Shown here: positions 37,144 through 43,975 of the stretch, piece after piece
How the letters are laid out: each line of letters begins with the position of its first letter
How positions within the stretch are numbered: the first letter of the stretch is position 1
DNA from: a virus
Strand: one strand, 5' to 3'
Length of the DNA: 64,000 bases
Virus record (IMG/VR): IMGVR_UViG_3300031951_000035
Span: 62,001-126,000 of that record
Position numbers and translations under genes: made by a program
The notes under the pieces: generated by a model
Seen by the model: the letters and a program-made list of their open reading frames with translations, nothing else
Told to the model about the DNA's origin: nothing
The model's database searches: none

Positions 37144-37171
37144 ATCTTACACTATCGGAAATCGTTGTCAA
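37144..37171 (-). promoter_or_regulatory. Promoter for 36911-37120 (TTGACA-16-TAAGAT)
   Basis: CGATA in the spacer; 24 bp upstream of the ATG. Confidence 0.6.
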
Positions 37172-37285
37172 GCGGTTTTCTTCGTCGTGCCGTTGAATCC
37201 TTCCCATGTGTTGTATCGGCATTTTACTCCCCCGACATGACTTTGCAAGCTTACAAAACTGTAAGGTTCCTAACGACATTGTAAG

Positions 37286-37412
37286 CTGTCATTTTGGCAG
37301 TTGGCATGGGATTTGCTAGCCGCCATATTGGCAGGGCGATTGGCACACGGTTTGCTGTGGCCTGCCATTTTGGCATTGGCACGGCATTTGCGAGCGGCCC
37401 AAAGCGGCCGCT
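37286..37412 (+). repeat. Repeat block: three sigma-54-like sites, TGCCA dyads, CCAAAG hairpin (copy 5)
   Basis: Sites at 37302-37317, 37341-37356 and 37377-37392 (plus strand); dyads at 37286-37300 and 37362-37375; hairpin AGCGGCC-CAAAGC-GGCCGCT at 37393-37412. Confidence 0.6.
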
Positions 37413-37454
37413 CCGCAGCGGCCATTAGCCTTTATTCTCCCGTGCCCTTTTTGG

Positions 37455-37500
37455 AGTTCCGCCGCGTCCATCCGGGGTTAGGGGGGCGGTTTCCCGCTCC
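37455..37500 (-). repeat. Direct repeat with GC hairpin (copy 1 of 2)
   Basis: About 45 nt containing CGTCCATCCGGG and GGGGGGCGG-TTTC-CCGC. The same block is at 38719-38766. Each lies just past the 3' end of a small gene (37518-37718; 38781-38951). Confidence 0.6.
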
Positions 37501-37517
37501 CCCTGTCCCCTGGAAGT

Positions 37518-37718
37518 TTATCCTACGCGAGTCATGAAAACCCTTGCGATTCCGCAAGTCGAGATGCTCCATCCCTGCTCGTCCCAAATCCACGGAGGAA
37601 GCCCCTTCGCGTCGGGCGGGAAATACCCGTCAACGTGGATCATCCGATCATCCCCTTCCATCCGCTGGACGGCACAGCCATCCTCTTCAAGCCGCTTGAT
37701 CATTTGTTCGACGGTCAT
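37518..37718 (-). CDS. Hypothetical protein, 66 aa
   Basis: The start at MTVEQMIKRLEEDGCAVQRM has SD AAGGGTTCAATC, the same leader as 38781-38951; upstream in-frame codons run through a hairpin. Ends GLPPWIWDEQGWSISTCGI. Unknown. Confidence 0.65.
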   Translation of the reverse strand: MTVEQMIKRLEEDGCAVQRMEGDDRMIHVDGYFPPDAKGLPPWIWDEQGWSISTCGIARVFMTRVG

Positions 37719-37738
37719 GATTGAACCCTTCGGGTGAG

Positions 37739-37766
37739 AGTGTACCAGATTTTCCAGCCCCGGCAA
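37739..37766 (-). promoter_or_regulatory. Probable promoter for 37518-37718 (TTGCCG-16-TACACT)
   Basis: Weaker hexamers but placed between a hairpin and an SD, like its neighbours. Confidence 0.45.
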
Positions 37767-37794
37767 GGGGAGGGGCGGTTTCCCGCCCCTCCCC
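37767..37794 (-). terminator. GC hairpin after 37802-38317
   Basis: 12-bp perfect stem GGGGAGGGGCGG-TTTC-CCGCCCCTCCCC, 7 nt past the stop. No U-tract. Confidence 0.5.
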
Positions 37795-37801
37795 GTTTGG
37801 G

Positions 37802-38317
37802 TCAGCCGATGATGTACTCCGAACCTTTCATCCGAATCGACCGGATGTTCTCCACCGCGAAATCCCGGAGCATGATAGCCTTTTCCGTTCCCTGCCGACC
37901 ACTGTGGCGGGCGGGCGGAAGCCACTTCGCCACTTCCTCCGGGTCCACGGGGGAAAGGTCGGGCATGATGTAGGCGATAACGTCGCTCCGCTCCACCTTC
38001 GCTTCGATGTACCACTTATCCTTATGGTAGACGAGAGGCGTGCCCGCGATCCGCTCCCCCCACTTCCGGGGTTCCGCGATGAAATCGGCCACCATCCCCT
38101 CACGCTCCCGCTGCCGGTTGACGGCAGACTCATAATTGAAATTGAGAACCCCGTTGACCTTGCGGACAAGCCGCAGACCGGGGTACGGGTTGCCAGCCCG
38201 CAAACGCGGTTCCGTGGATGCCACGAAGGAAACCATCGTCGCACCTTTCACGGAGTGAAGCATGGCGATAAGATCGGACGCAGAGATACCGATACGATTC
38301 GCAATCGTCGCAGACAT
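37802..38317 (-). CDS. Hypothetical protein, 171 aa
   Basis: MSATIANRIGISASDLIAML, then a basic stretch NRQREREGMVADFIAEPRKW and SPVDPEEVAKWLPPARHSG. Shares its MSA-I start and leader with 39034-39312 and 39414-39761. GC-rich codons. Unknown. Confidence 0.65.
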   Translation of the reverse strand: MSATIANRIGISASDLIAMLHSVKGATMVSFVASTEPRLRAGNPYPGLRLVRKVNGVLNFNYESAVNRQREREGMVADFIAEPRKWGERIAGTPLVYHKDKWYIEAKVERSDVIAYIMPDLSPVDPEEVAKWLPPARHSGRQGTEKAIMLRDFAVENIRSIRMKGSEYIIG

Positions 38318-38365
38318 TGTGAAATCCTCTTGAGTGTCGCGGGTTTTCCTCCCCGCGATGGTGTC

Positions 38366-38393
38366 ATTCTACCATCTATCATCGGCGTGTCAA
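38366..38393 (-). promoter_or_regulatory. Promoter for 37802-38317 (TTGACA-16-TAGAAT)
   Basis: Near-CGATA (CGATG) spacer. A hairpin (CGCGGG...CCCGCG) lies between it and the SD. Confidence 0.6.
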
Positions 38394-38434
38394 CACCCCG
38401 ACTTGAAGCTTACGGGATTGTAAGGTTCTCCCTT

Positions 38435-38643
38435 TGGCACAGCATTTGCTAGCAGCGGTATTACTATTCCTTTACTATCGTGTTACTATTCTTTTACTAT
38501 CTGTTACTGTCATTTTGGCAGGATAGTAAACGTGTGCAAGTCCCGTGCCATTTGCCCTGCCATTTTGACACTGCCATTTTGACAGCACTGCAACTCCCGT
38601 GCCAAACCGACTGCCATTTTGACAGCCGCCCAAAGCGGCGGCT
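38435..38643 (+). repeat. Repeat block: sigma-54-like sites, TGCCA dyads, CCAAAG hairpin (copy 6)
   Basis: Plus site 38435-38450; minus sites 38535-38550 and 38589-38604; dyad-like CTGTCATTTTGGCAG at 38507-38521 and further TGCCATTTTGACA variants; hairpin AGCCGCC-CAAAGC-GGCGGCT at 38624-38643; also two copies of GTTACTATTC-YTTTACTATC near 38460-38502. Confidence 0.6.
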
Positions 38644-38718
38644 GCGTTGCGGCCATAAGCGTGGTTTTCGCGGGTTGTGATCGCTCTAAAAGCCATAATC
38701 TCCCCTATTCCCTACTAG

Positions 38719-38766
38719 AAGTCCCGTCGCGTCCATCCGGGTCAGGGGGGCGGTTTCCCGCCCCCC
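38719..38766 (-). repeat. Direct repeat with GC hairpin (copy 2 of 2)
   Basis: Matches 37455-37500 (see there); hairpin GGGGGGCGG-TTTC-CCGCCCCCC, 15 nt past the stop of 38781-38951. Confidence 0.6.
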
Positions 38767-38780
38767 ATGCCCCGTGCGGA

Positions 38781-38951
38781 CTACTTCTTCCCGTCCTCCA
38801 GGGTGCGGAGAACCTTGTCCCTCTTGATCTGGTATTTCAGATCCTTGAGGACATACAAAACCATTCCCGCCTCATGGGAGGTCAGTTGGCGGCGAGAGTT
38901 CGCCACCTCCGTCAGCAGACGGATCGCATCATCCACGGTCAGGGAGTCCAT
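38781..38951 (-). CDS. Hypothetical helical protein, 56 aa
   Basis: The start at MDSLTVDDAIRLLTEVANSR has SD AAAGGTTCAATC. Helical with RQLTSHEAGMVLYVLKDLK. Unrelated in sequence to 37518-37718 although both share leader and 3' repeat. Confidence 0.65.
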   Translation of the reverse strand: MDSLTVDDAIRLLTEVANSRRQLTSHEAGMVLYVLKDLKYQIKRDKVLRTLEDGKK

Positions 38952-38994
38952 GATTGAACCTTTCGCGTGAAACGTGAAACCCTTTTCCCCGTCC

Positions 38995-39023
38995 GGGGAG
39001 GGGGGAAACGCTCCCCCCTCCCC
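38995..39023 (-). terminator. GC hairpin between 39034 and 38951
   Basis: 11-bp perfect stem GGGGAGGGGGG / CCCCCCTCCCC. A second small stem GTGCGGG/CCCGCAC lies next to it. Confidence 0.45.
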
Positions 39024-39033
39024 ATTGTGCGGG

Positions 39034-39312
39034 TCAAGCCCGCACGAACCTACCATTACTCGCCCGCATCATCTTCCGAACTACGGGGTAGACTTGCTTG
39101 CCACCCTCGCAAACCTTGACGATATTACGGAGGGTGAATGTACGATACGGCCCACGAATGTCGTCAGCCGGAATGCCGTCAATCTTGAACAACTGATAGG
39201 GTCCGTTCTTGCCCTGATGCACCGGGCCAATCCAGTGGCCCGAATAGGTGGTGACGATGCCATTCTTTACGTACCACACCTGCGTTTTGACATTTTCCAC
39301 GATTGCGGACAC
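39034..39312 (-). CDS. Hypothetical protein, 92 aa (GTG start)
   Basis: GTG at 39312 (read MSAIVENVKTQVWYVKNGIV) has SD AAAGGG. The core IGPVHQGKNGPYQLF is reminiscent of the small barrel paralogues at 29625/33640 but much diverged. Ends basic. Confidence 0.65.
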   Translation of the reverse strand: MSAIVENVKTQVWYVKNGIVTTYSGHWIGPVHQGKNGPYQLFKIDGIPADDIRGPYRTFTLRNIVKVCEGGKQVYPVVRKMMRASNGRFVRA

Positions 39313-39381
39313 TGTAAAACCCTTTCGTATTGGGAAAACTCCCCACCTTCCCACCCCCTAACGCTAGGGGAGGGGAGGGTA

Positions 39382-39405
39382 GGGAGGGGGCTTTCGCCCC
39401 CTCCC
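39382..39405 (-). terminator. GC hairpin after 39414-39761
   Basis: 10-bp perfect stem GGGAGGGGGC-TTTC-GCCCCCTCCC 8 nt past the stop. No U-tract. Confidence 0.45.
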
Positions 39406-39413
39406 GATCCCCG

Positions 39414-39761
39414 TCACCCGTAGAACGGGCTTTCCCGATCCTCTTCGGCCTTTTCCATCTGGGCCGAATAGGCCACGACCAGTGCTTCCAGCCGTTCCTC
39501 CGATCCGGGCTTCCCAACGGGAACGATCATGCCATCGTCCCAACCCTTGAACCGCTTGCTGACCTTGACCTTGACCTTCCGGGCCTTGGGAACCCGGCGG
39601 GTCACTTCCGTCCGAAGGTAGGGACCGTCGTCCGTCCAGACCATGCCCAGCGTAGTCTCCACGAACGGAATCCCTGCCGCCGCCGCTGCCGCAAACAATT
39701 CTTCGGGCTTGTGAACCTTGACCAATTCCGTGCCGGTGACGATGGAAAAGATGGCAGACAT
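39414..39761 (-). CDS. Hypothetical protein, 115 aa
   Basis: MSAIFSIVTGTELVKVHKPE, an alanine-rich segment, a basic block RRVPKARKVKVKVSKRFKGW and acidic C-terminus. SD AAGGGG. Unknown. Confidence 0.65.
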   Translation of the reverse strand: MSAIFSIVTGTELVKVHKPEELFAAAAAAGIPFVETTLGMVWTDDGPYLRTEVTRRVPKARKVKVKVSKRFKGWDDGMIVPVGKPGSEERLEALVVAYSAQMEKAEEDRESPFYG

Positions 39762-40089
39762 TGTAGAACCCCTTGAAGTAGGAAACCGATCCGAGGGACG
39801 CCCCCCGTGCCGAATAGCATATGCACTCCCCGTGCCGAAACAAAAAAAATCCTAAGTCTAATCGTGGTAAGGGTTTACGATTTATGCCATTATGGCAGAT
39901 TTCACAAAAACAGTGAGACGTTCACAAAAATTGTGAATCGCCTCCCAAAAATTGTGAATCGCTCACCGATACGGGGAACGTGCATGGCGGGGGGTTTTCC
40001 GTTCAATCGGCAGGAGTCTGGCGAGATCGTCGCGGGCCGGGGGGGTTTTTCCGCAATATCCCTCTAGCTTAGTTAATGTATTGCCTCTA
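39762..40089. other. Non-coding boundary region with repeats
   Basis: About 330 bp without a convincing gene. Holds a minus-strand sigma-54-like site (39822-39837), a TGCCATTATGGCA dyad near 39886, and the operator-like repeats at 39899-39965. It lies just before the switch from minus to plus transcription. Confidence 0.5.
39899..39965. repeat. Three operator-like dyads (TTCACAAAAATTGTGAA type)
   Basis: Three copies of TTCACAAAAA-NNGTGA with 19-23 nt spacing; the middle copy is a perfect palindrome (TTCACA-A5-TTGTGAA form), the others are half-degenerate. Confidence 0.65.
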
Positions 40090-40551
40090 CTACGCTACTA
40101 TATCGTTTCTTCCAGCCTCCGCAGGATGCTCCCCGCCAGGGGCGAGAATTGCCGCCCAAGGTTCTATTCCCTTCCTTATCCTCGCACGAAGGGCGTCATA
40201 TGATACTACGCATCTTGCGTCTCTGCTCCACTCCGCAATTGTCTTTTTCTCTCCGAAGCAGTCAATAAATACGTTATCGGTGCGGTTATTAGCATTCTCT
40301 AAGTAATTAATTATGCGGAGGTTTCCCCGCGTGTTATTTAGACGGTTGCGATCCTTATGGTCAACAATCATATCCGGGTCATGAACATCCATTATGTAGC
40401 GGTGCATTCTAATTTCATGCCCGTCAATCTTAGCCAAAGCATATCCTTCACGGTAATACCAACTAAAACGAGCAAGACGGGGATAATCCTCCGGGCTAAC
40501 GAGGGCATATTTTCCGGCCCCGTTTATACCATTAAGCTTAATTTGTAACAT
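40090..40551 (-). CDS. HNH homing endonuclease-like protein, 153 aa
   Basis: The start at MLQIKLNGINGAGKYALVSP follows SD GGAGAT. EIRMHRYIMDVHDPDMIVDH and KDRNRLNNTRGNLRII carry the HNH core (H..D...VDH...N.L.N...NLR) typical of phage intron/intergenic endonucleases, with a DNA-binding-like tail. Last minus-strand gene before the divergence. Confidence 0.85.
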   Translation of the reverse strand: MLQIKLNGINGAGKYALVSPEDYPRLARFSWYYREGYALAKIDGHEIRMHRYIMDVHDPDMIVDHKDRNRLNNTRGNLRIINYLENANNRTDNVFIDCFGEKKTIAEWSRDARCVVSYDALRARIRKGIEPWAAILAPGGEHPAEAGRNDIVA

Positions 40552-40580
40552 TTTATCTCCATTAAATCCGATTTTCGGGG

Positions 40581-40586
40581 TATAAT
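40581..40586 (+). promoter_or_regulatory. Candidate -10 for the plus-strand operon (TATAAT)
   Basis: TATAAT on plus 45 nt before the first plus ORF. No good -35, so activation or a different sigma may be needed. Confidence 0.4.
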
Positions 40587-40630
40587 ACTTTTGTAGATTA
40601 CTATTTTCCTCTTTTATAGGAATGTATTTC

Positions 40631-40792
40631 ATGAATTCAAGTCATTACGTCGCTATTCCAACTAGCGGACTCTCCATCGCGGTAGCGAGGGAGTTATTAA
40701 TACCAGATCCTCCAAGTATCGCCAAAGGCGTAGAAATTATAGAACATGGAACCAACGAAGGAACAACAGGAAACGATCCTGAAAGTAATTGA
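40631..40792 (+). CDS. Hypothetical protein, 53 aa, overlaps the sigma gene
   Basis: MNSSHYVAIPTSGLSIAVAR then LLIPDPPSIAKGVEIIEHG. SD AGGAA. It overlaps the sigma-like gene by 47 nt in another frame, so translation could be coupled. Confidence 0.6.
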   Translation: MNSSHYVAIPTSGLSIAVARELLIPDPPSIAKGVEIIEHGTNEGTTGNDPESN

Positions 40793-41240
40793 ACGTATTG
40801 CTCCACGCTATGTGTTTGGTTACTACGAATTAGACGATATCCGGCAAGAATCATATATTATATGCCTTGAGGCTATTAGTAAATATGATAAATCCCGTCC
40901 TTTCGAAAATTTTATCTCAAAACACTTATCGAATCGACTCAAGACTCTCATTAGAGATAAATACTCCCGAAGTAAGATAGAGTCCGAAAAACATGAGAAA
41001 CTTAATCAAACTAAAAAGAATTTAGTGGATTTGAAGAGTGTCGAGGGACAACACAAACTTTACGGGGATGATATGCTTGACCGGATTTCTACGCAAGAGG
41101 CTATGGAGATTCTAATGCAGAAGCTGCCGCCGTCAATGAGGAATAATTTCTTCCGGCTTGCTAATGGGGTTTCAATCCAATCTGCGAAGAAGACCGCACT
41201 GTTTGCCAAGATAAAGGAGATTCTAGGTGAAGACTGGTAG
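40746..41240 (+). CDS. Sigma-70-like RNA polymerase sigma factor, 164 aa
   Basis: Residues 20-75 match sigma region 2: YVFGYYELDDIRQESYIICL then AISKYDKSRPFENFISKHLS and NRLKTLIRDKY. The C-terminal half ends in a helix-turn-helix-like STQEAMEILMQKLPPSM. Region 1.1 and a full region 4 are absent, as in phage late sigma factors such as T4 gp55. It leads the plus operon and could direct late promoters. Confidence 0.8.
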   Translation: MEPTKEQQETILKVIERIAPRYVFGYYELDDIRQESYIICLEAISKYDKSRPFENFISKHLSNRLKTLIRDKYSRSKIESEKHEKLNQTKKNLVDLKSVEGQHKLYGDDMLDRISTQEAMEILMQKLPPSMRNNFFRLANGVSIQSAKKTALFAKIKEILGEDW

Positions 41241-42027
41241 ACTCTCAAGAGAAGAATGGGATTATATCTCAACCCATGCTGAAAGCTTAAACCCGGAAAA
41301 GATAGCGGAAAATCTTGGCCGGTCATTAGATTCAATCGAAAAGCATCTTAAGAAAATCGGGAAGACATTCGACAAGCTTGGATCTTTTGCTGTTCAGGCG
41401 GAATATGACATTAAATCTCGCCCCTATTGGAAAGAATTAAAAGCACAATTCTCTGAGGATGAACTAGAACTATTTCTTTACCATTGGAAGCAGATTATCG
41501 CACAGTTTCGTAAAGATGTTTTAGCAACAGAAGAGTTACAGATTGTAGATACAATAAAGTTAGAAGTACTCATGAATCGTGCTTTACGTGAACAACAGCA
41601 ATCTATGGACCGCGTTCGTCTCCTTGAGGCGGAAATAGATATAGAGAAAAGACGGGATTCTGACCAACAAGATAAAGAAATGATATTTAACCTAGAGAGG
41701 CAGATAGCAAGCCTTCGTGCTGCTAAAGAGTCTCTCTCAAGAGAGTTCAAAGATTTACAAACAAAAAAAGCCGCGATGTATAAAGACCTCAAGGCTACCC
41801 GTGAACAAAGAATAGAAAAACTGGAGAGCAATAAACAGACGCTTGCGTCTTTAGTAAATCAGATACTACGCGATCCAGAGTTTTTTGAACAAGAGGGCAA
41901 GGCTATGGAAAAGATGAGGCTTGCCATGGAACAAGAAAAAATAAGACTTGCGGATTATCATACCTATGGAGATGGCTGTATTGATAGGCCATTTTTGAAT
42001 AGTGAAACTGTAATGTATGAAAAATAA
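41227..42027 (+). CDS. Probable terminase small subunit, 266 aa (GTG start)
   Basis: GTG at 41227 has SD AGGAG. The N-terminal 45 residues look like a helix-turn-helix (WDYISTHAESLNPEKIAENL then GRSLDSIEKHLKKIG). Residues about 100-220 are a long coiled coil. Position just ahead of the packaging genes fits TerS; identity is by layout, not by clear motif. Confidence 0.55.
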   Translation: MKTGRLSREEWDYISTHAESLNPEKIAENLGRSLDSIEKHLKKIGKTFDKLGSFAVQAEYDIKSRPYWKELKAQFSEDELELFLYHWKQIIAQFRKDVLATEELQIVDTIKLEVLMNRALREQQQSMDRVRLLEAEIDIEKRRDSDQQDKEMIFNLERQIASLRAAKESLSREFKDLQTKKAAMYKDLKATREQRIEKLESNKQTLASLVNQILRDPEFFEQEGKAMEKMRLAMEQEKIRLADYHTYGDGCIDRPFLNSETVMYEK

Positions 42028-42685
42028 TACTTATCTTAATAAGATATGTACCGGATGTAGATGTACATTCTTTAATGTTAAAAATATAAAGCCTAGTCAA
42101 TTTATGCGTATTAAATACTGTAATAAAGACTGTAGAATAGCTAATTCAAATTTTGCCAGAAATGTTAAAAATTATAGTGGAACTATTATAAACAATATCA
42201 AAATTTTAAATCAAAATGGCAAAACCGCTGCCGGGACAATAAAATATGACTGCCAATGCTACTGTGGAAAAATTTTTAATACGAGAGTCGCTAGATTAAT
42301 TAATAAAACAACAACATCATGTGGATGTTACCAAAAAAAATTAATTTCTAAAATGTCATCATCAAGATGTAAAGATAAACATTGGAATTGGAATCCGAAT
42401 CTTACAGACGAAGATAGAATAAAAAAAAGAGATATACAGCAAATAAATGAATTAAGAAAAAAAGTATTTCTTAGAGATAAATATAAATGTCAATTATGTA
42501 ATAATGATAGAAAACTAAATCATCATCATCTGGATGGATGGAATTGGTGTAAAGAAAAAAGATTAGATATTAATAATTGTATTACATTATGTGAAAAATG
42601 CCATAATAAATTTCATAAAAAATATGGAAGAGGAAATAATACAAGAGAACAATTCGAAAATTTTAAATATGAGGAAAAATTATGA
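42017..42685 (+). CDS. HNH endonuclease with zinc fingers, 222 aa
   Basis: An N-terminal CTGCRC-type knuckle, paired C..C around residues 75-100 (CQCYCGK, CGCYQKK), then RDKYKCQLCNNDRKLNHHHL and CITLCEKCHNKFH, a complete HNH core. Very AT-rich compared with neighbours, overlapping the gene before and after, as expected for a recently inserted homing endonuclease. Confidence 0.85.
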   Translation: MKNNTYLNKICTGCRCTFFNVKNIKPSQFMRIKYCNKDCRIANSNFARNVKNYSGTIINNIKILNQNGKTAAGTIKYDCQCYCGKIFNTRVARLINKTTTSCGCYQKKLISKMSSSRCKDKHWNWNPNLTDEDRIKKRDIQQINELRKKVFLRDKYKCQLCNNDRKLNHHHLDGWNWCKEKRLDINNCITLCEKCHNKFHKKYGRGNNTREQFENFKYEEKL

Positions 42686-43746
42686 GTTGCGGACAGAATT
42701 GTAATTGCAATTGCAAGAAAGCTATTATTACTGGAATAACCGGACAGGACGGATCACATCTCGCTGACTTTCTTTTATCAAGAGGATATAAGGTTGTTGG
42801 CATAACCCGACGTTCTTCTACTGATAATACCGGTAGGATTAAACACCTTCTTGACCATCCTAATTTTAAATTAGTGGATGGAGATATTACTGATTATTCT
42901 AGTATTGTAAATGTATTACTAAAATATGCCCCAAGACAAAAAGTATGTGAATTCTATAATCTTGCGGCACAATCACACGTTGCCGTTTCTTTTAAACAGC
43001 CCGGATTAACATGGGATGTTACCGCCAAAGGATGTTTAAATATTCTACAGGCTATTGTTGATTTGCAGTTAACCAACAATGTCAAATTCTATCAAGCCAG
43101 TAGTAGTGAAATGTTTGGTAAAAATTACGATGTTGTTGATGGTAAGAAAGTTCAAAGTGAAACTACAAGATTTTTGCCACAAAGCCCATACGCAATAGCA
43201 AAATGTGCCGCTCATGAGGCTGTAAGACTCTATCGTGAAGCGTATGGAATACATGCTAGTGCCGGAATATTATTTAACCACGAAGGGCCAAGGCGTGGAG
43301 AAACTTTCGTTACACGCAAGATTACAAAGTGGATTGGGGATTTTTGTAAACATATAGTGTCCAACGGAGTCGAAGTACCATTTCCGAAGCTACGTCTAGG
43401 GAATCTTGAAGCATTTAGAGATTGGGGGTACGCAGGAGATTACGTGGAAGCCATGTGGATGATGTTACAACAGGATATTCCTGATGATTATGTCATTTGT
43501 ACTGGTGAAACTCATTCTATTCGGGAGTTCTTAGACGTAGCCTTTAATAGAATTGGCATTAGGGACTGGTCAGAATATGTAGTACAAGACCCAGAATTTT
43601 ATAGACCGGCAGAAGTAGACTATCTACTAGGTGATAACACAAAGGCCACAAATAAATTAGGATGGAGGCCAAAGACTTCCTTTGAGGAACTTGTATCAAT
43701 GATGCTACAACATGATTTAAATAATGAATTACAAAGTAGTTGTTAA
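42682..43746 (+). CDS. gmd: GDP-mannose 4,6-dehydratase, 354 aa
   Basis: NAD(P)-binding TGITGQDGSHLADFLLSRGY (about 17-36), SPYAIAKCAAHEAVRLYR with the catalytic YxxxK, and NHEGPRRGETFVTRKIT match Gmd. It makes GDP-4-keto-6-deoxymannose, the precursor of fucose/rhamnose/perosamine sugars. An N-terminal CNCNCKK run is unusual. Lies in the late operon, away from glf. Confidence 0.9.
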   Translation: MSCGQNCNCNCKKAIITGITGQDGSHLADFLLSRGYKVVGITRRSSTDNTGRIKHLLDHPNFKLVDGDITDYSSIVNVLLKYAPRQKVCEFYNLAAQSHVAVSFKQPGLTWDVTAKGCLNILQAIVDLQLTNNVKFYQASSSEMFGKNYDVVDGKKVQSETTRFLPQSPYAIAKCAAHEAVRLYREAYGIHASAGILFNHEGPRRGETFVTRKITKWIGDFCKHIVSNGVEVPFPKLRLGNLEAFRDWGYAGDYVEAMWMMLQQDIPDDYVICTGETHSIREFLDVAFNRIGIRDWSEYVVQDPEFYRPAEVDYLLGDNTKATNKLGWRPKTSFEELVSMMLQHDLNNELQSSC

Positions 43747-43747
43747 T

Positions 43748-43975
43748 ATGCTGAGAATACTGCCCAAGATAAAAAAGCTTGGGTTTAAGCTTGGAGTTTT
43801 CAATAAAGATTCTCTAACGCTAGATATACAGGCAGACAATCCCGACGATGCTTGTTATTTTGCATATAAACTATTTTGTGATTGTATAACGGAACAATCT
43901 TCTTCTCATGAAACTAAGAATCTATTAAAAGAGTTAAAAGATGATTTTCATGTTGTGAGTTTAACAAGACAATGA
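43748..43975 (+). CDS. Hypothetical protein, 75 aa
   Basis: MLRILPKIKKLGFKLGVFNK, then LDIQADNPDDACYFAYKLFC. ATG follows the gmd stop (TAATATG). Unknown. Confidence 0.6.
   Translation: MLRILPKIKKLGFKLGVFNKDSLTLDIQADNPDDACYFAYKLFCDCITEQSSSHETKNLLKELKDDFHVVSLTRQ

Noticed and set aside
37721-38452. 243-codon plus-strand frame
   Set aside because: GC-rich shadow crossing hairpins and promoters of minus-strand genes; no SD and low-complexity sequence.
38475-38696. 73-codon minus-strand frame with CQNG repeats
   Set aside because: It is made of the TGCCATTTTGGCA/GACA repeats and the hairpin block; no SD and no gene-like sequence.
39899-39965. Short CRISPR array
   Set aside because: Only three repeats of under 20 nt with almost no spacers; operator or iteron dyads explain it better. 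No other regular repeat-spacer array was seen.
40746-41240. Calling the sigma-like gene a plain helix-turn-helix regulator
   Set aside because: The sequence from about residue 20 to 75 follows sigma region 2 (including the DD-RQE and RDKY positions) better than a repressor HTH.
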